DNA of 64,000 bases from Micromonospora coriariae (GCF_900091455.1 NZ_LT607412.1:992001-1056000); one strand, 5' to 3'; shown: positions 13,333-23,022, numbered from the stretch's first letter. Numbers and translations are program-made. The notes: a model not told the origin generated them from the letters alone.

Positions 13333-16100
13333 CGCTGCGGACCGGGCAGCGCCGCGATGGCGGCGGCGACCCGCTGGGAGTTGTTGCGGTCCTGAACGGC
13401 GAAGAAGTCGGCCGCGCGACGCGAGTACTCCTCCTCGCGGGCACACCCGTTCTCCAGATACCGGATGATCGCGTCCACCGTCTCCGCCGCGGTCGCACAG
13501 ACCGGGCCGAACCCGTGCTCCTCGTGCTCGAAGTAGCCCTTGCGGTAGCCCCCGATCGAGAAGTACTCCTCCTTGTCGAAGTGGGCGTAGATCAGCGGTG
13601 TGCCGAGGTAGGCGACGTCGAAGGCGGTGGACGAATAGTCGGTGATGAAGAGGTCACACTGCCGCAAGGCGTCCTGCACGCTGCGCTGCGTCTGGTCCAC
13701 CACGCTGAAGCAGGGGTCCTCCGGCACCATGGCCGTCGAGACGTTCCGCATCTCGTAGTGCGGAAGGAACTCCAGGGTGTACCCGTGCCGTCGGAGGCTG
13801 AGCCGCAACTCCTCGCTTCCGAACAACTCGCTCAGGAACCGGGCGTACCCCGACGTGTCGAACGGGAACCTGGGGCGCAGTGTCGGGTTGTAGGACGGGC
13901 TGACCAGGTAGCTGCGCCAGGTGGGCATCAGCAGGATCCGCCGCCCGCCGCGGTCCGGGACCAGTGCGTCGAAGCGCGGGAAGCCCAACCGCTGGGCCGC
14001 GTCGCCGTAGTCGAACTGCTCCGCCACGTACTCGGCCTCCTGGCCGGCTGCCGCGACGAACAGGTCGACCCCGGTCTTGGCCCGGTGCAACCCGCCGCTG
14101 ACGTCCTTGTCCGTGACGCCGTGTTGGAGGAAGACGCGGGCAGGGCCGACCCGCCAGTTGAGGTGCTTGAGGTACTGCCCCCGCTCCCAGCGGGACGGCA
14201 GCATGTACGAGTCGATGTCGTAGGAGTTGATCAGCTTCGTGGCGTGCAGCATGAGGAACTTGTGCCGGAACGAGTCGTACGTCACGACGTTGCCGAGCCC
14301 ACGCAGCCGCTCCCGGTCCGGGCTGTCCTTGGTCATCAGGTAGTAGACGTTCCGCCTGCGCTCGACCTTGCGAAGGTGCCGGAACAGGTGCCAGGAGTTG
14401 TCCTGCGCGGTGTCCTTGCGCTCACCGACGAGCCAGATGTCGCGCCCACGCATCAACGGCTCGGTGATCAGACGCAGCAGTCGCTGCTTCCAGAAGGGCC
14501 GACGGGAGACGACGTGTCGAAGGTCCTTACGCACCAGCATCCGCCGCCACCGGCGTCGACCCTCGGTGCCACCGGCCCGCTGAACCAGCAGGGTCGCGTT
14601 CTCCCGCCCGGCGAAGCCCGGCAGGATGCGGGTGTCACCGGCAAGCTTCATCGGAGCGTCGCGCAGGAAGGCCGCAGAGATCAGACACTGTCGGGACGCC
14701 TGGCCCGTCTCGGTCAGGAAGACGAGCCGCAGGAGGTGATTGCCGGTGCGCAGCTGCGCGACGGGTACCTCGGCCGCGAACCCGGACCACTCCCGACTGT
14801 CGTCGGCGGACTTCAGATCGCTGCGCCGCTCCAACGTGGCGGGCACCGTCAGCTTGCCGCCCCGCAGCCGCAGCGCGAGGGGCGTACGGATCGGTCGGTG
14901 CATGGGCAACCCGTTGATCTGCACGTGCCCGGACAGTTTGAGGACTTCACCGGACTCGGTCAGCCGCGCCTGCTCCAAACGCACGGAGACCGCGCTCACC
15001 CGGGTCAACGGAAGCAGGGCCGGCGTGACCGGGTAGTCGAGGTGCAGCTCGCCACCGCAGGCGACGACCCCCTGCACCTTCTCCCAGGGGCGCGCGAACA
15101 GGTCGAAGTCGTACGACTTGAAGGCGAGGTAGGCCACCCGGTGCCGGGTGTCGGCGGTCCAGCGGGCGATGAAGGCCGGATCGACGTCCTGGTAGATCTG
15201 CGTGCACTTCTCAAAGATCCGCCACAACGCGGCGTCGTCGAACAGGGTGTGCGCCCGCATCGCGAAGCCCTGGTAGCTGCGCACCAGGAAGCGTTCCAGC
15301 ACCTCGCGGCGGAAGACGTCCAGCTCGGGCCGCAGGTTGGCCAGGGTCTCGCAGAGCTCCAGGTGATCCCAGTAGTTCTGTTCCCGGACGAACAGGTTGT
15401 CCATGATGGAGCTGCCGCTCTCCCGGCGGCGGTACTGGTAGACGACCTCGTCCACCAGGGCGATGCGCTCCGCCTTGAGCAGCATCGGGACGGCCAGGAA
15501 GGCGTCCTCGAAGTGGACCCCCTCGCGGAACCGCAGGCCGTGCTGGCGTAGTTGGGCGAGGTCGTACAGCTTGTGGCACGGGCCCGCGTCGAAGATCAGC
15601 TCCGGGGCGTCGACCACGGTCTCCAGCAGCCGGTCACCCTTGCCGAACGGCTTCTTCCACAGGAACGCGGTCGGCTTCGGGAAGGTGTTCATGTCGCCGA
15701 TGGCGATGCTCGCCTTGTTGGCCACGATCGCCTTGAGCAGCACCTCGATGGCGCGTGGCGGCAGCAGGTCGTCGGAGTCGACGAACGCCACGTACGGGGT
15801 GTCGGCCATGTCGAGGGCCAGGTTGCGGGCCGCCCCCGGTCCGCTGTTGCGCTGTTGCAGGGCGGTCACGTTGGGGTGCTCCGCGGCGAACTGCTTGGCC
15901 AGCAGGTCGGAGCCGTCAGTGCTGCCGTCGTCCACCAGGATGACGCGGCACTGGGCGAAGACGGTCTGCGCCGCGATCGACTCGAGTGTCTCGGGCAGAT
16001 AGTCCTCGACGTTGTAGACCGGAACGATGATCGTGACCTGGGGGGCGAGGTCTACCACTCTGGGCTCCACTGGGACGGGTTGCGGGAAACGCGGGGGCAT
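13329..16100 (-). CDS. GT2 glycosyltransferase fused to CDP-glycerol glycerophosphotransferase (TagF-like)
   Basis: The 923-aa protein has two enzymes. Residues about 20-250 are a GT-A family 2 transferase (VTIIVPVYNVEDYLPETLES, ILVDDGSTDGS, then the YVAFVDSDD metal-binding D-x-D). Residues about 560-915 are a CDP-glycerol glycerophosphotransferase (VFLQHGVTDKD, ILLMPTWRSYLV, CDLFITDYSSTAFDVAYLGTPLIYAHFD), the TagF domain that polymerises glycerol phosphate. A beta-rich linker joins them. Flanked on both sides by Stealth genes on the same strand, with a 4-nt overlap on one side and a 22-nt gap on the other, it should act on the same surface phosphopolymer. Confidence 0.9.
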   Translation of the reverse strand: MPPRFPQPVPVEPRVVDLAPQVTIIVPVYNVEDYLPETLESIAAQTVFAQCRVILVDDGSTDGSDLLAKQFAAEHPNVTALQQRNSGPGAARNLALDMADTPYVAFVDSDDLLPPRAIEVLLKAIVANKASIAIGDMNTFPKPTAFLWKKPFGKGDRLLETVVDAPELIFDAGPCHKLYDLAQLRQHGLRFREGVHFEDAFLAVPMLLKAERIALVDEVVYQYRRRESGSSIMDNLFVREQNYWDHLELCETLANLRPELDVFRREVLERFLVRSYQGFAMRAHTLFDDAALWRIFEKCTQIYQDVDPAFIARWTADTRHRVAYLAFKSYDFDLFARPWEKVQGVVACGGELHLDYPVTPALLPLTRVSAVSVRLEQARLTESGEVLKLSGHVQINGLPMHRPIRTPLALRLRGGKLTVPATLERRSDLKSADDSREWSGFAAEVPVAQLRTGNHLLRLVFLTETGQASRQCLISAAFLRDAPMKLAGDTRILPGFAGRENATLLVQRAGGTEGRRRWRRMLVRKDLRHVVSRRPFWKQRLLRLITEPLMRGRDIWLVGERKDTAQDNSWHLFRHLRKVERRRNVYYLMTKDSPDRERLRGLGNVVTYDSFRHKFLMLHATKLINSYDIDSYMLPSRWERGQYLKHLNWRVGPARVFLQHGVTDKDVSGGLHRAKTGVDLFVAAAGQEAEYVAEQFDYGDAAQRLGFPRFDALVPDRGGRRILLMPTWRSYLVSPSYNPTLRPRFPFDTSGYARFLSELFGSEELRLSLRRHGYTLEFLPHYEMRNVSTAMVPEDPCFSVVDQTQRSVQDALRQCDLFITDYSSTAFDVAYLGTPLIYAHFDKEEYFSIGGYRKGYFEHEEHGFGPVCATAAETVDAIIRYLENGCAREEEYSRRAADFFAVQDRNNSQRVAAAIAALPGPQR

Positions 16101-16122
16101 CGGCTGGTCGGGCTGCGCCAGT

Positions 16123-17937
16123 TCATTCGTCGCGGCGTAGCAGGAGTGCCCGGAAGTCGTTGACCGTGTTCAGCAGGCTGTTGGGCATGGTCGGCGCGTC
16201 GATGGGGGCGGCACGCCGGTCCACCATCGGGCGGTACGACCGGCGCCACAGCTCTCCGGCACCCACCTTGCGCCGCTCCGCCACCACGTCGTCCGGCAGC
16301 TCGAACGGCGCGGGGAAGGGCAGATAGCGCGGCAGGAAGTCCGCCAACATCGCCTCCTGCTCCGCAAACGAGCGCGGGTCGGAGTCGGTGTCGTTGAGGC
16401 AGAACACGTCACGGTCGCGGCGGGCCAGCAGCTCCGCCAGGCGCGCGGGGGTCGAGGGGTGACCCAGGTCGGCGTACTCGTACTCGATGTCACCGGGCAC
16501 GGCCTGCGCGGTCAGGAACGCCCAGTACTGGTGCAGCGACGAGGGGATGGCGAGGTCGCCGTGGTGTCGGAAACGGTGCCGTGCGGTGGCCGTCACCTCC
16601 GCCGGCAACCTGCCCTCGATCTGCTGCATGATGCTTCGCCGCAGCGCGAACGGGGTGTGCTTCATCTTCTGCGTGATGGTCACGCCGAACTGCCGTTGGA
16701 TGTGCCGGCGGTTGTTCTTGCCGGCGGCCTTCACCGGCGCGTCCTCCGGTCTCGCCTCGCCCAGCCCGAACTGCGCGGGTGAGGGGAAGAACTTCGCGAT
16801 CCCGTTGGCGTGGAAGAAGTTGGTCGGCAGCAGCGGCCGGCCGAGGAACACGTCGTCGTTGAGGTAGAGGAAGTGTTCGGACAGGCCGTCGATGCGGTGC
16901 AGTCGGGATTCGATGGCGTGCGAGTTGTACGACGACCGGCCGCCGAGGTCGGCGAAGAGTTCGGCGTGCGAGACCAGCGTGATCATCGGGTGGCTCGGGT
17001 CGAGCCAGCTCGGCAGCTGACTGTCGGTGATCAGGAAGATCCGCCGCAGCCAGGGCGCGAAGCTGTGCAGCGACCGCATCGAATACCGCAGCTCGTCGCG
17101 GTTGTGGTAGCGCGAGGAGTTCGCCGCGACCGCGTGCAGCGGGCCGTCCGGGGTGCCGAGCGCGATCGACTTCCGCTTCAGCCACTGCGGGTCGGACCCG
17201 TCCACCCAGGTGTAGACGGCGTCGATCGGGAAGCCCACCCGGTCGGGCGCCCGGACGGCCAGGTCGCGGCGGGTGGCGTAGGCGTGGTCGTCGGCCTCGG
17301 GCACGAAGTGGCTCAGCAGTGCCGCGGCGACCCGGACCCGCTGCGCCTCGGCGGGCGCCTCGTCGACGACCCCGTTGCGGCGGGGGGCGCGGACCACGTC
17401 CCGGTGCCGGCTCCAGAACTCGATCTCGCAGGCGAACTGGACGCCGAGGACCACGCCCGCACGGGCGTCGGTCACCGGGAACCAGACCTGGAACACCTCG
17501 GTCGGTACGGCGTCCGGCTGGTCCCGACCGGGCTTGACCTGCACCACGCGCACCTGGGCGCCGGACAGCGCCGGTGCGGAACGGATCAGGCGTCGCACCG
17601 CCGCCCGCTGGTCGTCGAGGACGGCGACGGTGCTGCGGAGGTGGTCGTCGTTGCGGATGCAGTGGTATTCGATGCCGGCCGACTCCAGGGCGGTGGTGAC
17701 GGCGGTGAGGTTCCGGTGCCACTGCGACAGGGGGGTGGCCGTCGCGACCACCTCGGCGCGGGTACGGATGCCGCCGTCGGAGACCCGCACCTGGGCGCCG
17801 AGCGGATGCACGGTGTCGGCACCGCGCCGACGGGAGAAGGTGTGCACGAGCCCCATCCGCCGGTGCGCGGGCAGCATGCCCAGCAGGGCACGGCGTACCG
17901 GCTGGGGCATCAGGCGGTAGATGCGCAGGGCGATCAT
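16123..17937 (-). CDS. Stealth-family sugar-phosphate transferase (second paralogue)
   Basis: The 604-aa protein has the same four Stealth regions: PIDAVYTWVDGSDPQWLK, RDELRYSMRSLHSFAPWLRR with FLYLNDDVFLG, TQKMKHTPFALRRSIMQQIE and DVFCLNDTD. It shares a variable N-terminal domain with the paralogue at 11572, and both have Y-N-S-H-A-I-E-S before CR2 ends. It is the first gene of the three-gene minus-strand operon. The ATG at 17937 has no clear Shine-Dalgarno sequence; an internal ATG at 17910 is possible. Two distinct Stealth enzymes beside one TagF domain suggest a polymer with two alternating phosphate linkages; this is inference. Confidence 0.88.
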   Translation of the reverse strand: MIALRIYRLMPQPVRRALLGMLPAHRRMGLVHTFSRRRGADTVHPLGAQVRVSDGGIRTRAEVVATATPLSQWHRNLTAVTTALESAGIEYHCIRNDDHLRSTVAVLDDQRAAVRRLIRSAPALSGAQVRVVQVKPGRDQPDAVPTEVFQVWFPVTDARAGVVLGVQFACEIEFWSRHRDVVRAPRRNGVVDEAPAEAQRVRVAAALLSHFVPEADDHAYATRRDLAVRAPDRVGFPIDAVYTWVDGSDPQWLKRKSIALGTPDGPLHAVAANSSRYHNRDELRYSMRSLHSFAPWLRRIFLITDSQLPSWLDPSHPMITLVSHAELFADLGGRSSYNSHAIESRLHRIDGLSEHFLYLNDDVFLGRPLLPTNFFHANGIAKFFPSPAQFGLGEARPEDAPVKAAGKNNRRHIQRQFGVTITQKMKHTPFALRRSIMQQIEGRLPAEVTATARHRFRHHGDLAIPSSLHQYWAFLTAQAVPGDIEYEYADLGHPSTPARLAELLARRDRDVFCLNDTDSDPRSFAEQEAMLADFLPRYLPFPAPFELPDDVVAERRKVGAGELWRRSYRPMVDRRAAPIDAPTMPNSLLNTVNDFRALLLRRDE

Positions 17938-18447
17938 GCTTCGGGCCGTCCCGCCGGGGTGGCCACGTCGTTCGCGGCCACTGTCAGCGCTGCTGCGGGA
18001 CCGTGGCGTCGAACGCCACCCGCTCGAACCGGACCATTCGGTACGCAGCCATCACCACATGCCTTTCCACAGCTCCCCCGTTACGCTGCGCGACGAGTCG
18101 ACGCGGTGAGGGGACGCTGTGATCAGTCAGCAGCGTACGACAGCAACCGCACCCGTCTCGGGGCCAGCCACCCCGCTCCGGTATCGGGAGGGAGGGGCCG
18201 CCGCAGGTGGCCCCGAGCAGCATATTCACCTGCGGGCCATCAAAAAAGCACAGGACGGATGCATGACCTACAGACGATCGTCGCATAAGAATGATTTGCA
18301 CCAATCTGCCCGACTAATCCTGGCCGTTCAGCGGGTACGCCTGCACCGGGACGGCCGACTGAACGTGCCTTCATGTTTCTCCCCGCGCCGACCCGGAGCG
18401 GGTATGGCGGTCCGCGGCGATGGTCCGGCACCTGGCAGAGTGGCGGC
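17938..18447. other. 510-bp divergent intergenic region
   Basis: This lies between the Stealth operon (minus) and the DNA glycosylase gene (plus). It contains a clearly AT-richer segment at about 18235-18315 with a perfect 10-bp palindrome GACGATCGTC (18273-18282), the best candidate for promoter or operator DNA of the minus-strand operon. Short frames on both strands (for example 18119-18451 plus and 17984-18304 minus) show no family-like sequence and I do not call them. The segment 18436-18441 (CAGAGT), 6 nt before GTG 18448, is a weak leaderless -10 for the glycosylase. Confidence 0.5.
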
Positions 18448-19368
18448 GTGACCGAGACCGAGCCCGCCGCGACCCGGGTGCTGCGCCCGCCGGCCGGCTA
18501 CCGGCTTGCCGCCTCGGTCCGCTCGCTCACCTTCAGCCCGTACGACCCGTGCGCGCGCATCGCCGCCGGCACCTTCTGGTGGGCCACCCGCACTCCGGAC
18601 GGGCCCGCCACGCTGGCCCTGCGGCCGGCCGGCGGCGAACTGGTCGCCGAGGGGTACGGGCCGGGCGCCGAACACGTGCTGGCCCGGGCCGACTCGATCG
18701 CCGGGCTCCGCGACGACCTCACCGGCTTCACCGAGCTGGCCGCCGCGCACCCGCTGGTCGCCCGGTTGGCCCGGGAGCACCGCGGCCTGCGGATGCCGGC
18801 CACCGGACAGGTCTTTCCCCGCCTGCTGCGCGCGGTCTTCGAGCAGAAGGTCACCGGCAAGGAGGCGTACCGGGCGTACGCGGCGACCGTGCGGCACTTC
18901 CGCGAGCCGGCGCCCGGTCCGCTGCAACCGCTGCTGCTGCCACCCGAGGCCGCCGCTGTGGCCGCCACACCGTACTGGGTGTTCCACCCGTTCGGGGTGG
19001 AGCAGCGTCGGGCCGACACGCTGCGCCGGGTCGCCGCGATCGCCGACCGGTTGGAGCGCTGCGCCGACGCGACCGAGGCCACCCGCCGGCTGACCGCCGT
19101 CGCCGGTATCGGCCCGTGGACCGCCGCCGAGGTGGTCCGCACCGCCTACGGCGACCCGGACGCGGTCAGCGTCGGCGACTACCACATACCGAACACGGTG
19201 GCCTGGGCGCTGGCCGGCGAGCCACGGGGCGACGACGCCCGGATGCTGGCGCTGCTGGAGCCGTTCCGGGGTCACCGGGGCCGGGTCTGTCTGCTGCTGG
19301 AGGCCGCAGGCATCCAGGCGCCGAAGTACGGCCCCCGCGCGCCGATCCGCTCGTTCGCCCGGTTCTGA
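18448..19368 (+). CDS. DNA-3-methyladenine glycosylase 2 family (AlkA/HhH-GPD) base-excision enzyme
   Basis: The 306-aa protein has the HhH-GPD core: FEQKVTGKEAYRAY (helix equivalent to the AlkA substrate-pocket region), then LTAVAGIGPWTAAEVV (helix-hairpin-helix G-I-G-x-W-T-A, about residues 216-231). The catalytic aspartate is in VSVGDYHIPN, about 15 residues further. The N-terminal RSLTFSPYDPC...FWWATRTPDGPATLALRP segment is the AlkA-N-like beta domain. It removes alkylated or otherwise damaged bases. It lacks a methyltransferase (Ada) fusion. The start is GTG 18448, the only candidate that gives a normal N-terminus. Confidence 0.85.
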   Translation: MTETEPAATRVLRPPAGYRLAASVRSLTFSPYDPCARIAAGTFWWATRTPDGPATLALRPAGGELVAEGYGPGAEHVLARADSIAGLRDDLTGFTELAAAHPLVARLAREHRGLRMPATGQVFPRLLRAVFEQKVTGKEAYRAYAATVRHFREPAPGPLQPLLLPPEAAAVAATPYWVFHPFGVEQRRADTLRRVAAIADRLERCADATEATRRLTAVAGIGPWTAAEVVRTAYGDPDAVSVGDYHIPNTVAWALAGEPRGDDARMLALLEPFRGHRGRVCLLLEAAGIQAPKYGPRAPIRSFARF

Positions 19369-19378
19369 CCGACGCCGC

Positions 19379-19882
19379 TCAGCGGCCGGCGCAGAGCCGG
19401 CGCAGGGTTCGGCCGAGCCACCAGGCGTACCCGTGCTGCACAGCACGGGCGGCTGGGCCGGCGGCGCGGGTGAACCAGCGGTCCGGGCGGCTGAACGCGC
19501 GTACCTCGAACCAGACCGCGCCGGTGTCGTCGCGGCCGACCACGAACGCCTCCTCGCCGCGCTCCGGGTGCCCCGGCAGGGTGCCGTAGCCGAAGCCGGC
19601 GGACCGCGGCGAGTCCTCGCTCCAGATCACCCGGCAGGGCCCCCAGATGCGGGCCGGACCGATGCCCAGACCGGCGCTCACCGTGACGCCCTCGGTGGCC
19701 CGCGGAGCATCGGTGCGCATCCGCACCCCGGCGACGCGGTGCAGCCGCCAGCTCAGCACCGCCTCGGCCGCGGTCTCGAAGCAGCCGGCCGGTAGCGGGA
19801 ACCGGTGGCGCAGGTGGTGGTATCCGCCGGGCAGCGGTCCATGCCGCGTCCGTCCCACCTCCGGGTACGTCAGCTCGGTCAC
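19379..19882 (-). CDS. DUF1990 family protein
   Basis: The 167-aa product has DUF1990 character: a leading L-T-Y-P-E-V-G-x-T, then F-x-x-A-A-E-A-V-L-S-W-R-L-H-R-x-A-G, a W-G-P-C-R-V-I-W strand, F-G-Y-G-T-L-P-G-H-P-E-R-G-E-E-A-F, and V-W-F-E-V-R-A-F-S-R-P. The family forms a lipocalin/START-like cup, and its function is not established. Two GTG codons stand in tandem; I use 19882, which follows a GAGGGGG tract on the minus strand. Its stop lies 10 bp from the stop of the convergent glycosylase gene. Confidence 0.8.
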   Translation of the reverse strand: MTELTYPEVGRTRHGPLPGGYHHLRHRFPLPAGCFETAAEAVLSWRLHRVAGVRMRTDAPRATEGVTVSAGLGIGPARIWGPCRVIWSEDSPRSAGFGYGTLPGHPERGEEAFVVGRDDTGAVWFEVRAFSRPDRWFTRAAGPAARAVQHGYAWWLGRTLRRLCAGR

Positions 19883-19943
19883 CACTCCCCCTCGCCCTCG
19901 TCCGGACAGGGCCAGGGTACGGCCGGCGCCGGCGGGCCGCCGG

Positions 19944-20156
19944 TCAGGCGGCTTCGTGCAGGTCGGCCAGGCTGAGCGGGGTACGCCGGCGCAGCAGATC
20001 CTCCAGCTCGGGCACCGAGCCGACCTCGCCGAGCACGTTCCGACCGCCACCGAACCGCTCGGGGTAGCGCCGGGTCAGCCGGTACCGGTAGCGGCCCCGG
20101 ATCAGCTCGACGCTCACCCGCCACCGCCCGCAGCAGTCACAGACCCACTCGGACAC
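19944..20156 (-). CDS. Small Cys-containing protein, 70 aa, unknown function
   Basis: The 70-aa protein begins MSEWVCDCCGRWRVSVELIRGRYRY, with a C-x-C-C cluster that could hold one metal with few ligands. The rest is basic and then acidic/Leu-rich (LEDLLRRRTPLSLADLHEAA). Coding bias matches its neighbours and it reads in the same direction as DUF1990, 61 bp upstream of it, so the two may form a transcript. I do not recognise a named family. Confidence 0.6.
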   Translation of the reverse strand: MSEWVCDCCGRWRVSVELIRGRYRYRLTRRYPERFGGGRNVLGEVGSVPELEDLLRRRTPLSLADLHEAA

Positions 20157-20291
20157 CTCGCGAAACTAGCTCTGACCTGCGGTTATCTGATTCGCCCGGA
20201 CAGGACGAGCGGCGCGCGGGCGGACAGGCCACCCCGCCGCCCACGGTGATCTGCCTCACGACTGTCGGCACCGTCTGATTGACTGGTCGCC

Positions 20292-21407
20292 GTGGACCTG
20301 CCGATCAACCCCCCGGTCGAGCCGATGCTGGCCAAGAGCGTCCCCAAGCTGCCCACCGCGCCCGGGATGACGTACGAGCCCAAGTGGGACGGGTTCCGGT
20401 GCATCGTGTTCCGCGACGGCGACGAGGTGGAGTTGGCCAGCCGGGGCGGCAAGTCGATGACCCGCTACTTCCCGGAGGTGGTCGAGCAGGCCCTCCGGCA
20501 GCTGCCCGAGCGGTGCGCGGTCGACGGTGAGCTGATCGTGATCCGGCGCGACGGCGCGGGCGGCCAGCCCCGGCTGGATTTCGAGCTGCTGGCCCAGCGC
20601 ATCCACCCGGCCGCGTCCCGGGTGAAGCTGCTGGCCGAGACCACCCCGGCCGACTTCGTCGCGTTCGACCTGCTGGCCATCGGCGACGAGGCGCTGCTCG
20701 ACCAGCCCTATCCGCGCCGCCGGGAGCGGCTGGTCGAGGCGCTGGCCGGGGTCCGTCCGCCGGTGCACGTCACCCAGGTCACCACCGATCCGGAGACCGC
20801 CCGCCGCTGGTTCGACGTCTTCGAGGGCGCCGGGTTGGACGGGTTGATCGTCAAGCCGGCCGACCTGCCGTACGAGCCGGGCAAGCGGCTGATGGTCAAG
20901 GTCAAGCACGCCCGCACCGCGGACGCGGTGGTGGCCGGCTTCCGCTGGCACAAGTCCGGTCCGGTGGTCGGCTCGCTGCTGCTCGGTCTCTACGACGACG
21001 CGGGGGTGCTGCACCACGTGGGTGTGAGCGCGTCGTTCAGCATGGCTCGGCGGGCCGAGCTTCTCGACGAGCTGGCGCCCTACCGGGACACCGGCGGCGA
21101 GCACCCTTGGGTGCACGGCGACCACGAGCGCGGCCAGCGCATCCCGGGCGGGGTGAGCCGGTGGACCGGCACGAAGAACCTGGAGTGGGAGCCGCTGCGC
21201 CCGGAGCTGGTGGTCGAGGTGGGCTACGACGCGATGGAGGGCGAACGGTTCCGGCACACCGCCCAGTTCGTCCGGTGGCGGCCGGACCGCGACCCCCGCT
21301 CCTGCCGCTACGACCAGCTCGACCGCCCGATCCGCTTCGACGTGGACCAGGTGCTGCGCGGCGATCCGGCGGCCACCGTGGACCGGGCCGCCGCCGGCCC
21401 GGCGTAG
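20292..21407 (+). CDS. ligC: ATP-dependent DNA ligase, LigC type
   Basis: The 371-aa protein is an ATP-dependent ligase without extra domains. Motif I is EPKWDGFR with the adenylated Lys31. Motif III is FVAFDLLAIGDEALL, motif IV GLDGLIVK, and motif V/Va LMVKVKHARTADAVV. The C-terminal OB-fold runs from about residue 210 to the end. Its length and lack of nuclease or polymerase domains match LigC, a back-up end-joining and repair ligase in actinomycetes. A stand-alone LigD-type polymerase lies at 34208, but no Ku gene is in the window. GTG 20292 is the start. Confidence 0.88.
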   Translation: MDLPINPPVEPMLAKSVPKLPTAPGMTYEPKWDGFRCIVFRDGDEVELASRGGKSMTRYFPEVVEQALRQLPERCAVDGELIVIRRDGAGGQPRLDFELLAQRIHPAASRVKLLAETTPADFVAFDLLAIGDEALLDQPYPRRRERLVEALAGVRPPVHVTQVTTDPETARRWFDVFEGAGLDGLIVKPADLPYEPGKRLMVKVKHARTADAVVAGFRWHKSGPVVGSLLLGLYDDAGVLHHVGVSASFSMARRAELLDELAPYRDTGGEHPWVHGDHERGQRIPGGVSRWTGTKNLEWEPLRPELVVEVGYDAMEGERFRHTAQFVRWRPDRDPRSCRYDQLDRPIRFDVDQVLRGDPAATVDRAAAGPA

Positions 21408-21438
21408 CCTGGCCGTCGACCCGATCCCGGAGGACCAC

Positions 21439-23022
21439 GTGACCCGCACCGCCGACAGGGCCCGTCGGGTCCGTCGCACTCTCGTCGCCTTCGCCGTAGC
21501 GGCGCTGCTCACCGCCGGCTGCACCCTGCCGGCCTTCGCGCCGCGTACCGAGGTGGAGGACGAGGCGGCGCCAACCGGCAGCTCCCCGGCCTGGCGGGCC
21601 TGTCCGGAGGTCGCCGACGAGCTGGTCGGGCGGGGCGCCCCGAACATGCGCTACGAGTGCGCCCGGATCGAGGTGCCGCGCGACTGGGGCGCCGGCGGCG
21701 GGGCGACCGCCGGGCCGGGCGCGGGGCAGAGCTTCGAGATCGCTCTGCTGCGGGCCCGGTCCACGAAGCAGCGGGCCCGGCTCGGCTCGCTGGTGGTCAA
21801 TCCGGGCGGCCCCGGTGGCTCCGGCGTCGACACCGCCGTCTACCTCTCCTTCGGCACCCAGTTCGGCGGGCTGCCCACCACGATCACCGAGCGCTTCGAC
21901 ATCGTCGGCTTCGACCCGCGCGGGGTGAGCCGGTCCAGCCCGGTCAAGTGCATCTCCGACGCCAACCTGGACGCCAGCTTCGGCTACGACCCCGATCCGA
22001 GCAGCCAGTCCGCGTTCGACGGTTTCGTGGGGCTGAGCCAGCGGATCGGGCGCGGCTGCGGCGACCGGTACGGCGACCAGTTGCCGCTGTACGGCAGCGA
22101 GCAGGCCGCCCGGGACATGGACGCGGTCCGCGCCGCTGTGGGCGACGAGAAGCTCACCTACCTGGGCTACTCCTACGGCACGCTGCTCGGCGCCATCTAC
22201 GCTCAGCTCTACCCCCAGCGGGTACGGGCTCTGGTCCTGGACGGCGCGGTCGACCCGCAGCAACGGCTGGTGGCCGGGTCGGAGAGTCAGGCCCGCGGCT
22301 TCGAGCGGGCCTTCGGCAACTTCACCCGCTGGTGCGCCGCCAACGCCGCCCGCTGCCCGATCGCCCCGGACGCGCGCGCCGCGGTCACCACCGCGATCGA
22401 CAAGGCCCGGGTCTCCCCGGTACGCGGCGACGACGGGCGGGAGGCCACCGCCGGCTGGGTCTTCTACGCGGTCATCTCCTCGCTCTACACCGAGTCCGGC
22501 TGGCAGGAGCTGGCCCGGGCGATCGACCGGCTGGCCGAGGGCGACCCGAAGGACGTGTTCCGGCTCGCCGACGCGTACGCCGGCCGGGGCGACGACGGGC
22601 ACTACTCGAACCTGTTCGACGCCAACCTCGCCATCAACTGTGCCGACGAGACGGAGAAGCCGAGCCGGGAGCAGATCCGCCAGTTGCAGTCGCAGTGGCG
22701 CACGAAATATCCGCTGTTCGGGCCGGCGCTCGCGGTCGGCATGCTGAGCTGCGTCGAGTGGCCGGGCGGGCGGGACCCGTACCCGACCGGCCGGGCGACC
22801 GGCGCGCCGCCGATCGTGGTGGTCGGCACCACCGGCGACCCGGCGACGCCCTATGAGCAGACCGGTCGGCTCGCCTCGATGCTCGGCGTCGGCCGAGTGC
22901 TCACCTGGGAGGGTGAGGGGCACACCGCCTACCCGCAGACCTCCTGCATCACCGCCGCGGTCGACGCCTACCTGATCGACCTGACCGTTCCCAGGGAGGG
23001 GCTGCGCTGCCCGGCCCGCTGA
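21439..23022 (+). CDS. Secreted alpha/beta hydrolase lipoprotein (tripeptidyl aminopeptidase-like)
   Basis: The 527-aa protein has a lipoprotein signal ending L-T-A-G-C (Cys28). The fold is that of actinomycete SlpD/tripeptidyl-aminopeptidase hydrolases, with an oxyanion stretch NPGGPGGSG (121-129), the nucleophile elbow GYSYG with Ser245, and a late GTTGDPATPYE (Asp) and GEGHTAY (His). It probably trims peptides at the cell surface. A good Shine-Dalgarno GGAGGA lies just before the GTG start. TAGCCT at 21405-21410, overlapping the ligC stop, could be its own -10. Confidence 0.88.
   Translation: MTRTADRARRVRRTLVAFAVAALLTAGCTLPAFAPRTEVEDEAAPTGSSPAWRACPEVADELVGRGAPNMRYECARIEVPRDWGAGGGATAGPGAGQSFEIALLRARSTKQRARLGSLVVNPGGPGGSGVDTAVYLSFGTQFGGLPTTITERFDIVGFDPRGVSRSSPVKCISDANLDASFGYDPDPSSQSAFDGFVGLSQRIGRGCGDRYGDQLPLYGSEQAARDMDAVRAAVGDEKLTYLGYSYGTLLGAIYAQLYPQRVRALVLDGAVDPQQRLVAGSESQARGFERAFGNFTRWCAANAARCPIAPDARAAVTTAIDKARVSPVRGDDGREATAGWVFYAVISSLYTESGWQELARAIDRLAEGDPKDVFRLADAYAGRGDDGHYSNLFDANLAINCADETEKPSREQIRQLQSQWRTKYPLFGPALAVGMLSCVEWPGGRDPYPTGRATGAPPIVVVGTTGDPATPYEQTGRLASMLGVGRVLTWEGEGHTAYPQTSCITAAVDAYLIDLTVPREGLRCPAR

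Noticed and set aside
17984..18451. Short frames on both strands in the 510-bp gap
   Set aside because: No recognisable domain, poor codon bias and no convincing ribosome-binding site.
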